From NCBI GenBank assembly GCA_965279315.1, contig OZ257145.1:2418001-2482000 (forward strand): a stretch of 64,000 bases of DNA. The letters run 5' to 3'. Each line of letters opens with the position of its first letter. Position 1 is the first letter of the stretch. A program made the position numbers and the translations under genes. The notes under the pieces are model-generated. The model did not search any database and had not been told where the DNA came from. It was given only the letters and a program-made list of their open reading frames with translations. This document shows positions 45,168 to 53,523 of this stretch, in pieces. The DNA comes from JAPWJZ01 sp965279315. Lineage in GTDB: Bacteria > Pseudomonadota > Alphaproteobacteria > Micavibrionales > UBA2020.

Positions 45168-45432
45168 GGTGCGCGACGTCCTTGGGGGTCCGATCGAACG
45201 TGGCTGCGCAATGACGGCAGCCACCACTTATATCGTATCACCAATTCCTTTACGATTTCCGACGCACCTATTGGCATAATATCGAGCTAATTTAACAGGT
45301 TTTATGGCATTAAAAGTAGCTGCGGCTGGCTTTCTGGGCATTTTTTCGTTATTTTGAATGCTGCACGCGGGCGATGCGCGGCAGTCTTGGCGACATGTAC
45401 CATACCGGCAATGGCATAGGAAAACTGGCGTA

Positions 45433-46731
45433 ATGGATATCCAAGATGCCACCCGCATTCTGATCGTTGATGATTCCAGGTTCTTTTCGCGCATCGTCAA
45501 AAAAGCCATTGTGGAGCGCATCGGCGCCGAGGTGGTGACGGTTGAAACGCTGGCGGCTGCGCGCGCACTGCTGGAGGGCGGCCAGACCAAGTTCCACCTT
45601 GCGCTTGTCGATATCATCCTGCCGGATAGCTCGGAAGGTGAAGCGGCTGAATACCTGATGCAAAAACGCGTGCCCTGCATCGTTTTCACCAGTTTCTATT
45701 CCGAAGATTTGCGCAAGATGATCCTCGACTGGAACGTCATGGATTACGTGATCAAGGACACCCCTTCTTCCCTCAGCTACCTTGTCGATATCGTGGAGCG
45801 CGTGCACCGAAACCGCGAAACCAAAATCCTGGTCGTGGACGATTCAAAAACCAGCCGCATGCATGTGCGCGCGCTTCTGACCGGTTACCAGTGCCAGGTG
45901 ATCGAGGCCGGCACGGCGCAGGAAGCGCTCGATACGCTGGAGGCACAGCCCGATATCCGCCTTGTCATCACCGATTATTTCATGCCCGGCATGAACGGCG
46001 TGGAACTGGTACAGGAAATCCGCAAGAAATTCGACCGTGACCAGCTGTCGATCATCGGCATCGCATCGGGGGTCAGCCGTGGCGCGCTGTCTGCGGAGTT
46101 TATCAAGCTGGGCGCGAACGACTTTTTAAAAAAACCGTTCCTGCCGGAGGAATTCTTCTGCCGTGTGTCGCAGAACCTGCGCATGCTCGACCTGTTCAGC
46201 AAGCTGAAAGACATGGGCATCCGCGACAGCCTGACCGGCATCCATAACCGCCGCTTTTTCTTCGAGGCCGGATCGGGGCTGTTTTCAAGCGCCAAGCGCG
46301 ACCAACTGCGCCTGACAGCCGCCATGATCGACCTTGATTTCATCAAGCAGATTAACGATGCGCACGGCCACAAAGCAGGCGATATCGTGCTGAAGGGCGT
46401 GGCCGACCTGCTGCGCCGGCAATGCCGCCAGACGGATGTTGTGGCGCGCTACGGCCTTGATTCCTTCGCCATCCTTGCGGTAAACCTTGCAGATGACAGC
46501 ATCGTGCAGTTTTTCGAGCGCATCCGCCGCGCAGTCGAGACACTGGAGTTGAACGACAACGGCCGTCCGCTTAAAATCACGGCCAGCTTCGGCGTGTGCC
46601 ATGGCACGCGCGAAAGCCTGGAGGAGATGATGAAGGAAGCCGACGACCTGCTGACACGCGCGAAAAAGAACGGCCGTAACCGGGTGGAATTGTCCGAAAT
46701 CAGACAAAAAGAAAAAGAGACAGGCAAATGA
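45433..46731 (+). CDS. REC-REC-GGDEF protein with degenerate active site
   Basis: This PleD-like protein has a first receiver (ILIVDDSRFFSRIVKKAI; LALVDIILPD), a second (ILVVDDSKTSRMHVRALL; acceptor in VITDYFMPGMNGVE), and a GGDEF domain from about residue 265. The GGDEF motif itself reads GLDSF (near residues 341-345), while the product-binding I-site RxxD is kept as RQTD five residues earlier. It therefore probably does not make c-di-GMP but may bind it. The start at 45433 is chosen by homology. It is divergent from cheA, with 265 bases between, and overlaps the downstream receiver gene by four. Confidence 0.9.
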   Translation: MDIQDATRILIVDDSRFFSRIVKKAIVERIGAEVVTVETLAAARALLEGGQTKFHLALVDIILPDSSEGEAAEYLMQKRVPCIVFTSFYSEDLRKMILDWNVMDYVIKDTPSSLSYLVDIVERVHRNRETKILVVDDSKTSRMHVRALLTGYQCQVIEAGTAQEALDTLEAQPDIRLVITDYFMPGMNGVELVQEIRKKFDRDQLSIIGIASGVSRGALSAEFIKLGANDFLKKPFLPEEFFCRVSQNLRMLDLFSKLKDMGIRDSLTGIHNRRFFFEAGSGLFSSAKRDQLRLTAAMIDLDFIKQINDAHGHKAGDIVLKGVADLLRRQCRQTDVVARYGLDSFAILAVNLADDSIVQFFERIRRAVETLELNDNGRPLKITASFGVCHGTRESLEEMMKEADDLLTRAKKNGRNRVELSEIRQKEKETGK

Positions 46732-47147
46732 CAGACGAAAGAGCAAAAGAACTGAGATACCTGATTGTCGATGACAGCCGCGTGGTCATCAAGGCGCTGC
46801 AGCAGATGCTGGGAGACCTTGGCATCACGCATATCGAGACCGCATCGAGCGCGAGCGAAGCCGAAGAGAAAATGGCGGCATCGGGATACGATGTGCTGTT
46901 CCTTGACTGGCGCATGACAGGCAAAAGCGGCGTCGCGCTGATGCAGCAATACCGCGAAGACCGCGCCTATGACAACATTGCCTTCGTGATTGTCTCGGGC
47001 GAAGACGGGCAGCGTTACATTCAGGAAGCCCTGAAATCGGGCGCGACGTCATACATCGTGAAACCGTTCAAGGCGGATATCCTGAACGACCATATCATCA
47101 AGGTCGTCAAATGGCTGGAACAGCGCGGCCGCTTCGGCAAAGCCTGA
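46728..47147 (+). CDS. Stand-alone CheY-like receiver
   Basis: This 139-residue receiver has YLIVDDSRVV, acceptor FLDWRMTGKSGVALM, switch Ser in VIVSGEDG and Lys in YIVKPF. It overlaps the REC-REC-GGDEF gene by ATGA, so the two are made together. It is closely similar to the receiver at 39791-40219 at the far end of the chemotaxis cluster, which suggests duplication. The output partner is unknown. Confidence 0.88.
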   Translation: MTDERAKELRYLIVDDSRVVIKALQQMLGDLGITHIETASSASEAEEKMAASGYDVLFLDWRMTGKSGVALMQQYREDRAYDNIAFVIVSGEDGQRYIQEALKSGATSYIVKPFKADILNDHIIKVVKWLEQRGRFGKA

Positions 47148-47171
47148 CGCCACGCCCCTACCTGCCAAAAT

Positions 47172-47957
47172 TTATTTCAGGAATTGACCCGAGGCTTTTT
47201 CCCCGCTCAACACCATCATCGGGATTGTCAGCGGCGTCTTGGCAAATTCGGCAAATTCTTTTGCGTCTTGTTCAAAGGCACGGAAATATTCCATGCCGGC
47301 CAGCATATGGCCCGGCTTTGCATAGGCAGCCGCGTAAAATTTGCGGTCTTTCTCGGAAACTGAATGCTTTGCATCGGCGGCGAAATCATTCCAGAAATGT
47401 TCCAGATAGGTGCGTTCGCGGCCCGTCACCAGTTCAAGCGGGGTCTTGCCGTAGAAATGGAAATGCCACAGGTCGCGCATCAGCCAGACGTTTTTCCAGT
47501 CGCCGACGCCGGGCAGGAATGCGTCCATCAGGACAATCTTGCTGACTTCCGCCGGATATTGCGCGGCATAGGCGTAGGCGACCATCAGGCCGATGTCATG
47601 CCCGACGATTTGAGCTTTTTTATAGCCAAGCTTTTCGGCCAAGGCATGAATGTCCTGTGCCATCGCAGCCTTCGTGTAACCGCTTTCCGGCGCATCGGAA
47701 TCGCCCTGCCCGCGCAGGTCGGGCGCGATCACTTCATGCGTTTTCGCCAGTTCATCGATCAAGGGCAGCCACATATGGCTTGTTTCCGCATAGCCGTGCA
47801 GCAAAATAATGGGCTCGCCCTTTCCCGCTGAAAGGTAATGCAGCTTCACGCCATTCACTTCGGCGAAAGCGCTCTTAACATCTGCCGCAATTGCATGCTG
47901 CGATGAAAGCAACATGGCAAACATCGCCGCGCAGAAAAATGCCGTCAGTTTTTTCAT
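47172..47957 (-). CDS. Secreted alpha/beta-hydrolase (epoxide-hydrolase-like), C-terminally truncated
   Basis: A signal peptide (AMFAMLLSSQHAIAAD) precedes an alpha/beta-hydrolase core with the oxyanion loop ILLHGYAETSHMW, DLRGQGDSDAP and the nucleophile elbow IVGHDIGLMVAY (Asp nucleophile, as in epoxide hydrolases and dehalogenases). The protein stops at SGEKASGQFLK, 261 residues. Relatives continue for about 40-50 residues to the catalytic His (a GHW-type segment), which is absent here. The next gene on the opposite strand ends only 24 bases away, so the missing end was probably removed when this junction formed. It is likely inactive. Confidence 0.8.
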   Translation of the reverse strand: MKKLTAFFCAAMFAMLLSSQHAIAADVKSAFAEVNGVKLHYLSAGKGEPIILLHGYAETSHMWLPLIDELAKTHEVIAPDLRGQGDSDAPESGYTKAAMAQDIHALAEKLGYKKAQIVGHDIGLMVAYAYAAQYPAEVSKIVLMDAFLPGVGDWKNVWLMRDLWHFHFYGKTPLELVTGRERTYLEHFWNDFAADAKHSVSEKDRKFYAAAYAKPGHMLAGMEYFRAFEQDAKEFAEFAKTPLTIPMMVLSGEKASGQFLK

Positions 47958-48233
47958 GCGTGTATATCCATTCTGAAACAGAAATGCACGGAAGTGCGCA
48001 GCAACCGCAACGTGCGGCGACGATACACTTTGGCAGGAAGTATGTAACGAGATTAATGATCAACAGGACGAATTGTATTTCGGTCATGCGTAAATTGGCA
48101 CACCTTACGGAAATTATAATTCCGCAAAAGAAGGGACAGCAAAAGCATGTTGAAATATACTTGGGTGGCAACCTGCACTTAATATGAAGTATCTTCTTCA
48201 TAGGCAAAAAATATTTCAAAAGGGGCTATTATC

Positions 48234-49160
48234 GTGAACATCAAGACTGCGTTTTCTACGCGCCTCGCCATCCGCATTCTGGCTTGCTTGCTCTGCCTGT
48301 CGGTGGCAATTCCCCAAGCGCAGGCCGCTGACGAGGTCGCGCCCAAACAGATAACCGCAGAAGAATTCCTGCAGTCTTTAAAACCGCAATCGGGCAAGAT
48401 CACCCTGCCCGGCGAAGTCGCAACCTTGAACCTTGGCGACAAATTCCTTTATCTGAGCCCAAAAAGCACCGAGACCTTGTTGGTTGAAGGCTGGAACAAC
48501 CCGCCCGGCAATGAAACGCTCGGCATGGTCATACCGGCGGATACAAATCCGGTCGGCGACAAGGGTTGGGGCGTGGTCATTTCCTATACCAAGGACGGCT
48601 ATATCAAGGACAGTGACGCCGATGAGATCAATTACGATGATCTGCTGAAAGAAATGAAGGAACAGACAGTCGAAGAAAGCAAGGAAATGGTCAGTCAGGG
48701 CTATCCTGCAGTCACGCTGGTTGGCTGGGCGGAAAAGCCGACCTACGATAAAGCAACGCACAAACTTTACTGGGCGAAGGAATTTTCGACCGAAGGGACA
48801 ACCACCAACTCCCTCAATTACAACATTCGCGTACTGGGCCGCCAGGGCGTGCTGGTGCTCAATGCCGTCGCGGGCATGGACCAAATCGACCTGATTAAAA
48901 AAGAAATGCCCTCGTTGCTGAAAATGACCGATTTCACCGCCACCAACCGTTACGAGGATTTTAACAGCAAGACGGACCGCGTGGCCGAATATGGCCTGAC
49001 GGCGCTTGTCGCAGGCGGTGTTGCCGCGAAAATGGGATTGTTCGCGAAGCTCTTCGCGGCACTGCTGGCATTGAAAAAACTGGTGATTGTTGGCGTGCTG
49101 GCGGTCGGAGCATTTATTAAAAAATTGTTCACGAAAAAACCGACCGATACGCAAGGTTAA
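48234..49160 (+). CDS. DUF2167 membrane protein
   Basis: The 308-residue protein begins with GTG after AAAAGGGG. A signal peptide (ILACLLCLSVAIPQAQAAD) leads to a periplasmic domain with the family segments VEGWNNPPGNETLGMVIPAD, GWGVVISYTKDGYIKDSDAD, WAEKPTYDKATHKLYWAKE and LNYNIRVLGRQGVLVLNAV. Hydrophobic segments near 260-295 anchor the C-terminus. The function of the family is unknown. The site-2 protease gene follows after five bases, and the pair is often adjacent in other genomes (recollection). Confidence 0.88.
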   Translation: MNIKTAFSTRLAIRILACLLCLSVAIPQAQAADEVAPKQITAEEFLQSLKPQSGKITLPGEVATLNLGDKFLYLSPKSTETLLVEGWNNPPGNETLGMVIPADTNPVGDKGWGVVISYTKDGYIKDSDADEINYDDLLKEMKEQTVEESKEMVSQGYPAVTLVGWAEKPTYDKATHKLYWAKEFSTEGTTTNSLNYNIRVLGRQGVLVLNAVAGMDQIDLIKKEMPSLLKMTDFTATNRYEDFNSKTDRVAEYGLTALVAGGVAAKMGLFAKLFAALLALKKLVIVGVLAVGAFIKKLFTKKPTDTQG

Positions 49161-49165
49161 TTGCC

Positions 49166-49885
49166 ATGATAAAACTTCTGACCGCCCTGCTGGCCGCAGG
49201 GAAACTGGGCAAGGTTTTCCTCACCTGCGGAACAATGCTGTTTTCCATGCTGGCTTATTCGTGGCTGTTTGGCTGGCAATACGCGGTGGGCTTTGTGCTC
49301 CTGATTTTTGTGCATGAGATGGGGCATTACCTGGCAGCGAAGCAACGCGGCCTGAATGTCGGCGCTCCGACCTTTATCCCCTTTGTCGGCGCCTGGATTG
49401 AATTGAAGGAACAGCCGCTCGATGTCGAAACCGAGGCTTATGTCGCCTTTGCGGGCCCGCTTGTCGGCACACTGGGGGCAATGGCCTGTTATTTTGCGGC
49501 GCGGGAGATGGACAATTCGCTGTTGCTGGCCTTGGCTTATAGCGGCTGCATGCTGAATTTATTTAACCTGATACCCATCTCGCCACTCGATGGCGGCCGC
49601 ATCACGGCGATCCTGTCGCCAAAAATCTGGCTGCTCGGCGTTCCCATTCTGGTCGGCCTGTTTCTTTACAGCGGCAGCCCGATGCTGATCCTGATCGGCA
49701 TCCTCGCCTATCCGCAGGTCAAGGAGGCGTTGTGGCCCTCGCGCCGCAATCCGGAAGAACATGCGCGCTATTATTCAGCGACGATGAATCAACGCGCGAA
49801 TTATGGTGTTCTTTACCTCGGGCTCGTGGCTTTTCTGGCGGTCATGGCGTACGAGCTGCATGCCGCCTTGCTCAGTGTTCATTAG
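49166..49885 (+). CDS. Site-2 protease family (M50) membrane metalloprotease
   Basis: This 239-residue intramembrane protease has the zinc motif HEMGH at residues 50-54 (LLIFVHEMGHYLAAKQRGL) and the third ligand motif LIPISPLDGGRI near 130-141, with about six hydrophobic segments. There is no PDZ or CBS domain, so it is the minimal form. It likely cleaves a membrane substrate, and the DUF2167 partner is the first candidate to regulate it or be cut by it. Confidence 0.88.
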   Translation: MIKLLTALLAAGKLGKVFLTCGTMLFSMLAYSWLFGWQYAVGFVLLIFVHEMGHYLAAKQRGLNVGAPTFIPFVGAWIELKEQPLDVETEAYVAFAGPLVGTLGAMACYFAAREMDNSLLLALAYSGCMLNLFNLIPISPLDGGRITAILSPKIWLLGVPILVGLFLYSGSPMLILIGILAYPQVKEALWPSRRNPEEHARYYSATMNQRANYGVLYLGLVAFLAVMAYELHAALLSVH

Positions 49886-49944
49886 TGATTTTATTTCCGC
49901 ATTCTTTTGACGGCGTGTCCCTATATCGGATTGCCCGATAAAAA

Positions 49945-50787
49945 CTAATCTTGCTTGTGTATAAACGAGCGTATGTCTTCGACGAGCGTCGTCCGGCCGC
50001 GGAACAACGGCGCGAGGCTGGCCACAATACCAACATGGTCGATGCCGGGATAGCTGTGCAGTTCCACCGTATTGCCGAATTTTTCAAGCTTTGCCTTCAG
50101 CCGTATAGAATTGCGCGGCAGGACGTCGGTGTCCTTGTCGCCGACGGCAAGCATGACAGGCGGCATGCCCTTGTGGACATAAGTGACTGGCTGGGTATCG
50201 ACATCCTTCGCAGTGCTGAACAGCGCGATGATATCGGGGGCCGTCATGGGCAGGAAATCATATGGCCCGGCGATGCCGATAACGCCCTTGATCCATTCCG
50301 TCTTTCCACCCGCCTTGCGCAGGAAAGACCTGTTCGCCGCCAGCATCATCGCGTTGTAGGCGCCCGCCGAATGCCCGGCCAGGAAAAGGTTTTTCGCGTC
50401 GCCGCCGTACCCGGCGATATGCTCATGCACCCAGACTGTTGCTTTCGCGCTGTCCTCGACGAAGGCGGGGTAAGATACTTCCGGATATGCGCGGTAATCG
50501 GCCACTACCGTCACGCAGCCGAGCGAGGCGAAGGCTTGTCCGGCGAAAAGGTACATGTCCTTACTGCCCTTCTGCCATCTGGCGCCGTAAAAAAACAGCA
50601 CCGTGCAACCATTGTTTTTATCGGGTACGTAAATATCGAGCTTCTGGAGCGGCGCTGTGCCATACGCGATATTTTTGTGAATGCTGTAACCGTCTTTCGG
50701 GATTGTGGCATTCAGAAGCTGCGCGCCTGTACATCCGGGTAGCGCCAGCAGGCTCATGGAAAGGAATATGCCCAGCAGTTTCTTCAC
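49945..50787 (-). CDS. Lipoprotein alpha/beta-hydrolase (BD-FAE-like esterase)
   Basis: The 280-residue protein has a lipobox signal (SLLALPGC) and an esterase core. LDIYVPDKNNGCTVLFFYGARW holds the oxyanion region (YGARW in place of the usual HGGGW), the nucleophile is in LAGHSAGAYNAMM, the acid in AVGDKDTDVLP and the His in YPGIDHVGI. It is nine bases after the TetR gene on the same strand, so the regulator may control it too. The substrate is unknown. Confidence 0.85.
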   Translation of the reverse strand: MKKLLGIFLSMSLLALPGCTGAQLLNATIPKDGYSIHKNIAYGTAPLQKLDIYVPDKNNGCTVLFFYGARWQKGSKDMYLFAGQAFASLGCVTVVADYRAYPEVSYPAFVEDSAKATVWVHEHIAGYGGDAKNLFLAGHSAGAYNAMMLAANRSFLRKAGGKTEWIKGVIGIAGPYDFLPMTAPDIIALFSTAKDVDTQPVTYVHKGMPPVMLAVGDKDTDVLPRNSIRLKAKLEKFGNTVELHSYPGIDHVGIVASLAPLFRGRTTLVEDIRSFIHKQD

Positions 50788-50796
50788 GTAATCCCC

Positions 50797-51435
50797 CTAA
50801 AGAGTGCTGCGCGTATGCAGCGCATTCTTGCCGCCATAGAGCCGCATAAAAATAGCAACGGTTTCGCGCACGTTTAGTTCCTTGTCCTTCTGGGTCGGCA
50901 GCGGCTTGATGCCCAAGATCATGCGCAGGTAGTATTTTCCCTTCAGCTGCGCAAAGAAGCAGGAGGCGGCGCTATCTGCATCGGGGATGGAAAGCGCGCC
51001 AAGCTTGTTCTGCTCCTTCAGGAACGCGGCGAAAAGGTTGACGAGACGCTGCGTGCCGTCTTCGTAATACCTCTCGGCCAGTTTCGGGTGGCGAGGCACT
51101 TCCGAGATCACGAGGCGCGTGACGGCCAGCGTTTCGCCGCTGGTGACGAAGTTGAGAAAGTTCAACCCTGCTTCGTAAAGGTATTCCTCTATGCTGCGCC
51201 CGCCGGTGCCGGGCAATTTTTCAGGCAGGCGGTGGCCCTCGCAAAGCGCGATGATCATGCTTTTGAAAAGCTCGTCCTTGCTCTGGAAGTGTCCGTAGAC
51301 TGTTTGCTTTGTCACGCCAGCCGCAGTGGCGATAGAGTCCATAGAAGTTCCGGCATAGCCCTGCTTCGGGAACAACCGAATGGCCGCCTTCAGGATGGAA
51401 CCGTGTTTTGCTTCGTCTTTACCGCGTTTTTTCAT
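50797..51435 (-). CDS. TetR/AcrR family transcriptional regulator
   Basis: The 212-residue repressor has an N-terminal helix-turn-helix (TSMDSIATAAGVTKQTVYGHF) and a C-terminal ligand-binding domain of the AcrR/TetR_C type (FFAQLKGKYYLRMILG). It is divergent from the flavoprotein-CFA operon. The gap holds a 19-base inverted repeat that is its likely operator. It probably represses both its own two-gene operon and the divergent lipid genes; the inducer is unknown but may be a fatty-acid-like molecule. Confidence 0.92.
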   Translation of the reverse strand: MKKRGKDEAKHGSILKAAIRLFPKQGYAGTSMDSIATAAGVTKQTVYGHFQSKDELFKSMIIALCEGHRLPEKLPGTGGRSIEEYLYEAGLNFLNFVTSGETLAVTRLVISEVPRHPKLAERYYEDGTQRLVNLFAAFLKEQNKLGALSIPDADSAASCFFAQLKGKYYLRMILGIKPLPTQKDKELNVRETVAIFMRLYGGKNALHTRSTL

Positions 51436-51442
51436 CTTAGAC

Positions 51443-51472
51443 TTGTCAGTTTAATACTAGACCGAATAGTAT
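51443..51472 (+). promoter_or_regulatory. Candidate promoter of the lipid-modification operon
   Basis: TTGTCA (51443-51448) and TAGTAT (51467-51472) are 18 bases apart, giving a start near 51479 and a leader of about 45 bases before the flavoprotein ATG. The -10 coincides with the right arm of the inverted repeat, so bound TetR protein would exclude RNA polymerase. Confidence 0.5.
51454..51472. promoter_or_regulatory. TetR operator candidate, ATACTA-N7-TAGTAT
   Basis: A perfect 6+6 inverted repeat with a seven-base spacer lies between the divergent TetR gene and the flavoprotein gene, 19 bases after the TetR start codon end. The size and placement are typical of TetR-family operators. Confidence 0.7.
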
Positions 51473-51523
51473 GATAATGTTATGGTACGTCATTGTCCAG
51501 TGATTCCTTAATGACAGGATTAC

Positions 51524-52768
51524 ATGTCTCGAATCGCAATCATAGGTACCGGAATTTCAGGCCTCGCCGCGGCATCGCTGCTGCACCAATCGCATGAAAT
51601 CACGGTCTACGAAAAGTCCGCCACGATCGGCGGGCATACGCGTACGCTAGACGTGAACGGCGTCGCTGTCGATACCGGCTTCATCGTTTATAACGAGAGC
51701 AACTACCCTCTTCTCACACGCCTGTTCAGCCATCTCGGCGTGGAAACACAGCCCAGCAACATGACATTCGGCGTGACGGCGTGCGACGGCGCGCTTGAAT
51801 GGGGCGCGGAAAACCTGAATGCGGTTTTCGGGCAGCGGCGCAACATCCTCAACCCCCGCTTCTGGAAGTTCCTCTGTGACATCCTGCGTTTTAACCGTCA
51901 GGCAGCCCGGAAGGCAACGGCGCAGCCCGGCGGGACGCTGGGGGAACTTGCACGCGACATGGGCATGGGCGACTGGTTCCTCAAATACTACCTGCTGCCG
52001 ATGGGCGGCGCGATCTGGAGCTGCTCGCTGGAGGCCATGCTGGCTTTTCCCGCCGACTTGTTCGTTTCCTTTTTCAAGGCGCACGGCCTGCTGACCATCA
52101 CGCAGCAGCCAAAATGGCGAACTGTCAAGGGCGGCAGCCGTGAATATGTGGCCCGCCTGGCCGCGCCCTTTCTTGACCGCATCCTTACCTCCCGTGCCGC
52201 TGTCTCCATTACACGCAATGACGGCGTTGTGGCCGTGACCGATACAACCGGCGAAACCCGCACCTATGACCGCCTGCTCCTTGCCTGCCATGCCAATGAA
52301 GCGCTGGCCCTGCTGCGTGACGCCACGCCGGACGAGCGCAAGACTCTGGGTGCGTTCCAGTACCAGCCGAACTGCGCTTTCCTGCACAGCGACGCAAGCC
52401 TGATGCCAAAACGCCGCCGCTGCTGGAGCAGCTGGGTCTATCACGGGAACGATAATGGCCAGCGGGGCGTTATATCCGTTACATATTGGATGAACCAGTT
52501 GCAGTCGCTCGGTCATGAAATGCCATTGTTTGTAACACTGAACCCGCAAAAGGCAATCGCGCCCGGGCGGGTTTACGACGAGCATGTATTCGATCATCCC
52601 GTCTACACCGTTGAATCCTTCCGTGCGCAAAAAAACCTGCCGCGCCTTCAGGGGTTGATGAATACATGGTTCTGCGGTGCCTATCACCGCAACGGTTTTC
52701 ACGAAGACGGTCTTGCCAGCGCGGTTGAGGCCGCGCGGCTGATGGGCGTGGAGGCCGCATGGCGCTAG
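51524..52768 (+). CDS. FAD-dependent amine-oxidase-like flavoprotein of the CFA cluster
   Basis: The 414-residue protein opens with the dinucleotide fold IAIIGTGISGLAAASLL and IGGHTRTLDVNG, and closes with AYHRNGFHEDGLASAVEAA, the usual FAD-contacting end. Enzymes of this type sit with DUF1365 and CFA-synthase-like genes in many proteobacteria and act on membrane fatty acyl chains or isoprenoid lipids. In Rhodobacter a related flavoprotein takes part in furan fatty acid formation. The stop overlaps the DUF1365 start by ten bases. No signal peptide is seen. Confidence 0.87.
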   Translation: MSRIAIIGTGISGLAAASLLHQSHEITVYEKSATIGGHTRTLDVNGVAVDTGFIVYNESNYPLLTRLFSHLGVETQPSNMTFGVTACDGALEWGAENLNAVFGQRRNILNPRFWKFLCDILRFNRQAARKATAQPGGTLGELARDMGMGDWFLKYYLLPMGGAIWSCSLEAMLAFPADLFVSFFKAHGLLTITQQPKWRTVKGGSREYVARLAAPFLDRILTSRAAVSITRNDGVVAVTDTTGETRTYDRLLLACHANEALALLRDATPDERKTLGAFQYQPNCAFLHSDASLMPKRRRCWSSWVYHGNDNGQRGVISVTYWMNQLQSLGHEMPLFVTLNPQKAIAPGRVYDEHVFDHPVYTVESFRAQKNLPRLQGLMNTWFCGAYHRNGFHEDGLASAVEAARLMGVEAAWR

Positions 52769-53523
52769 CACGCGGCCTTTTCCTTACAAAAATCATGCAT
52801 GCACGGCAACGGCCGAAGCGTAATGCTTTTACTTATGGCGCATATTACCTGAGCTTTGCGCTTGACGAGATGCAGCAGCTGGCAGAAACACCGTGCCTGT
52901 CCTGCAACCGCGGCAATCTTTTCAGCTTTTTCGAGAAGGACCATGCCGACGGCAAAACACCGCTGCAGACGTGGGTGCGTAAGATACTATCAGACTATCA
53001 GATACCTCACGCGGATGGCCGCATCGTGATGGTGGCGCTGCCGCGTTTATTCGGCTACGTCTTTAATCCGGTGAGTTTTTTCTTCTGCCTCGACAATGCG
53101 GGCGCGCTGCGTGCCGTCGTATCCGAAGTACATAACACCTTCGGCGACCGGCATTGCTATATCTCTTTCCACGACGACCGCCGCCCGATCACGCAGGACG
53201 ACCTGCTGCAGTCGAAAAAAATCTTTCATGTATCGCCCTTTATCAATGTCTCGGGGCACTATGTCTTCCGCTTCGCCTATCACGCGGACAAGATCGGCGT
53301 ATGGATCGACCATCATGACGAGGACGGGCTGCTGCTACAGACATCGATTGCTGGAAAACGGGTGCCGCTGACAGGCCTCAACCTTGCAAAAGCCTTTTTT
53401 CGTCACCCTATGATGACAGTGAAGGTGATAACGCTCATACACTACCAGGCGCTGCGCTTGTGGATGAAGGGTATCCGCTATATCAGCCGCCCGCCCGCTC
53501 CCGAGAAGGAAATATCAAGATGA
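52759..53523 (+). CDS. DUF1365 family protein
   Basis: The 254-residue protein has the family marks HARQRPKRNAFTYGAYYLSF, LPRLFGYVFNPVSFFFC, VSEVHNTFGDRHCY and KIFHVSPFINVSGHYVF. Its biochemical role is unknown, but it always keeps company with the flavoprotein and CFA-like enzymes, so a role in the same lipid modification is likely. It overlaps both neighbours by a few bases. Confidence 0.9.
   Translation: MALARGLFLTKIMHARQRPKRNAFTYGAYYLSFALDEMQQLAETPCLSCNRGNLFSFFEKDHADGKTPLQTWVRKILSDYQIPHADGRIVMVALPRLFGYVFNPVSFFFCLDNAGALRAVVSEVHNTFGDRHCYISFHDDRRPITQDDLLQSKKIFHVSPFINVSGHYVFRFAYHADKIGVWIDHHDEDGLLLQTSIAGKRVPLTGLNLAKAFFRHPMMTVKVITLIHYQALRLWMKGIRYISRPPAPEKEISR

Noticed and set aside
49925..49944. 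Hairpin ATCGG-N5-CCGAT as a terminator between convergent genes
   Set aside because: Only a five-base stem and no T run on the outgoing side of either strand.
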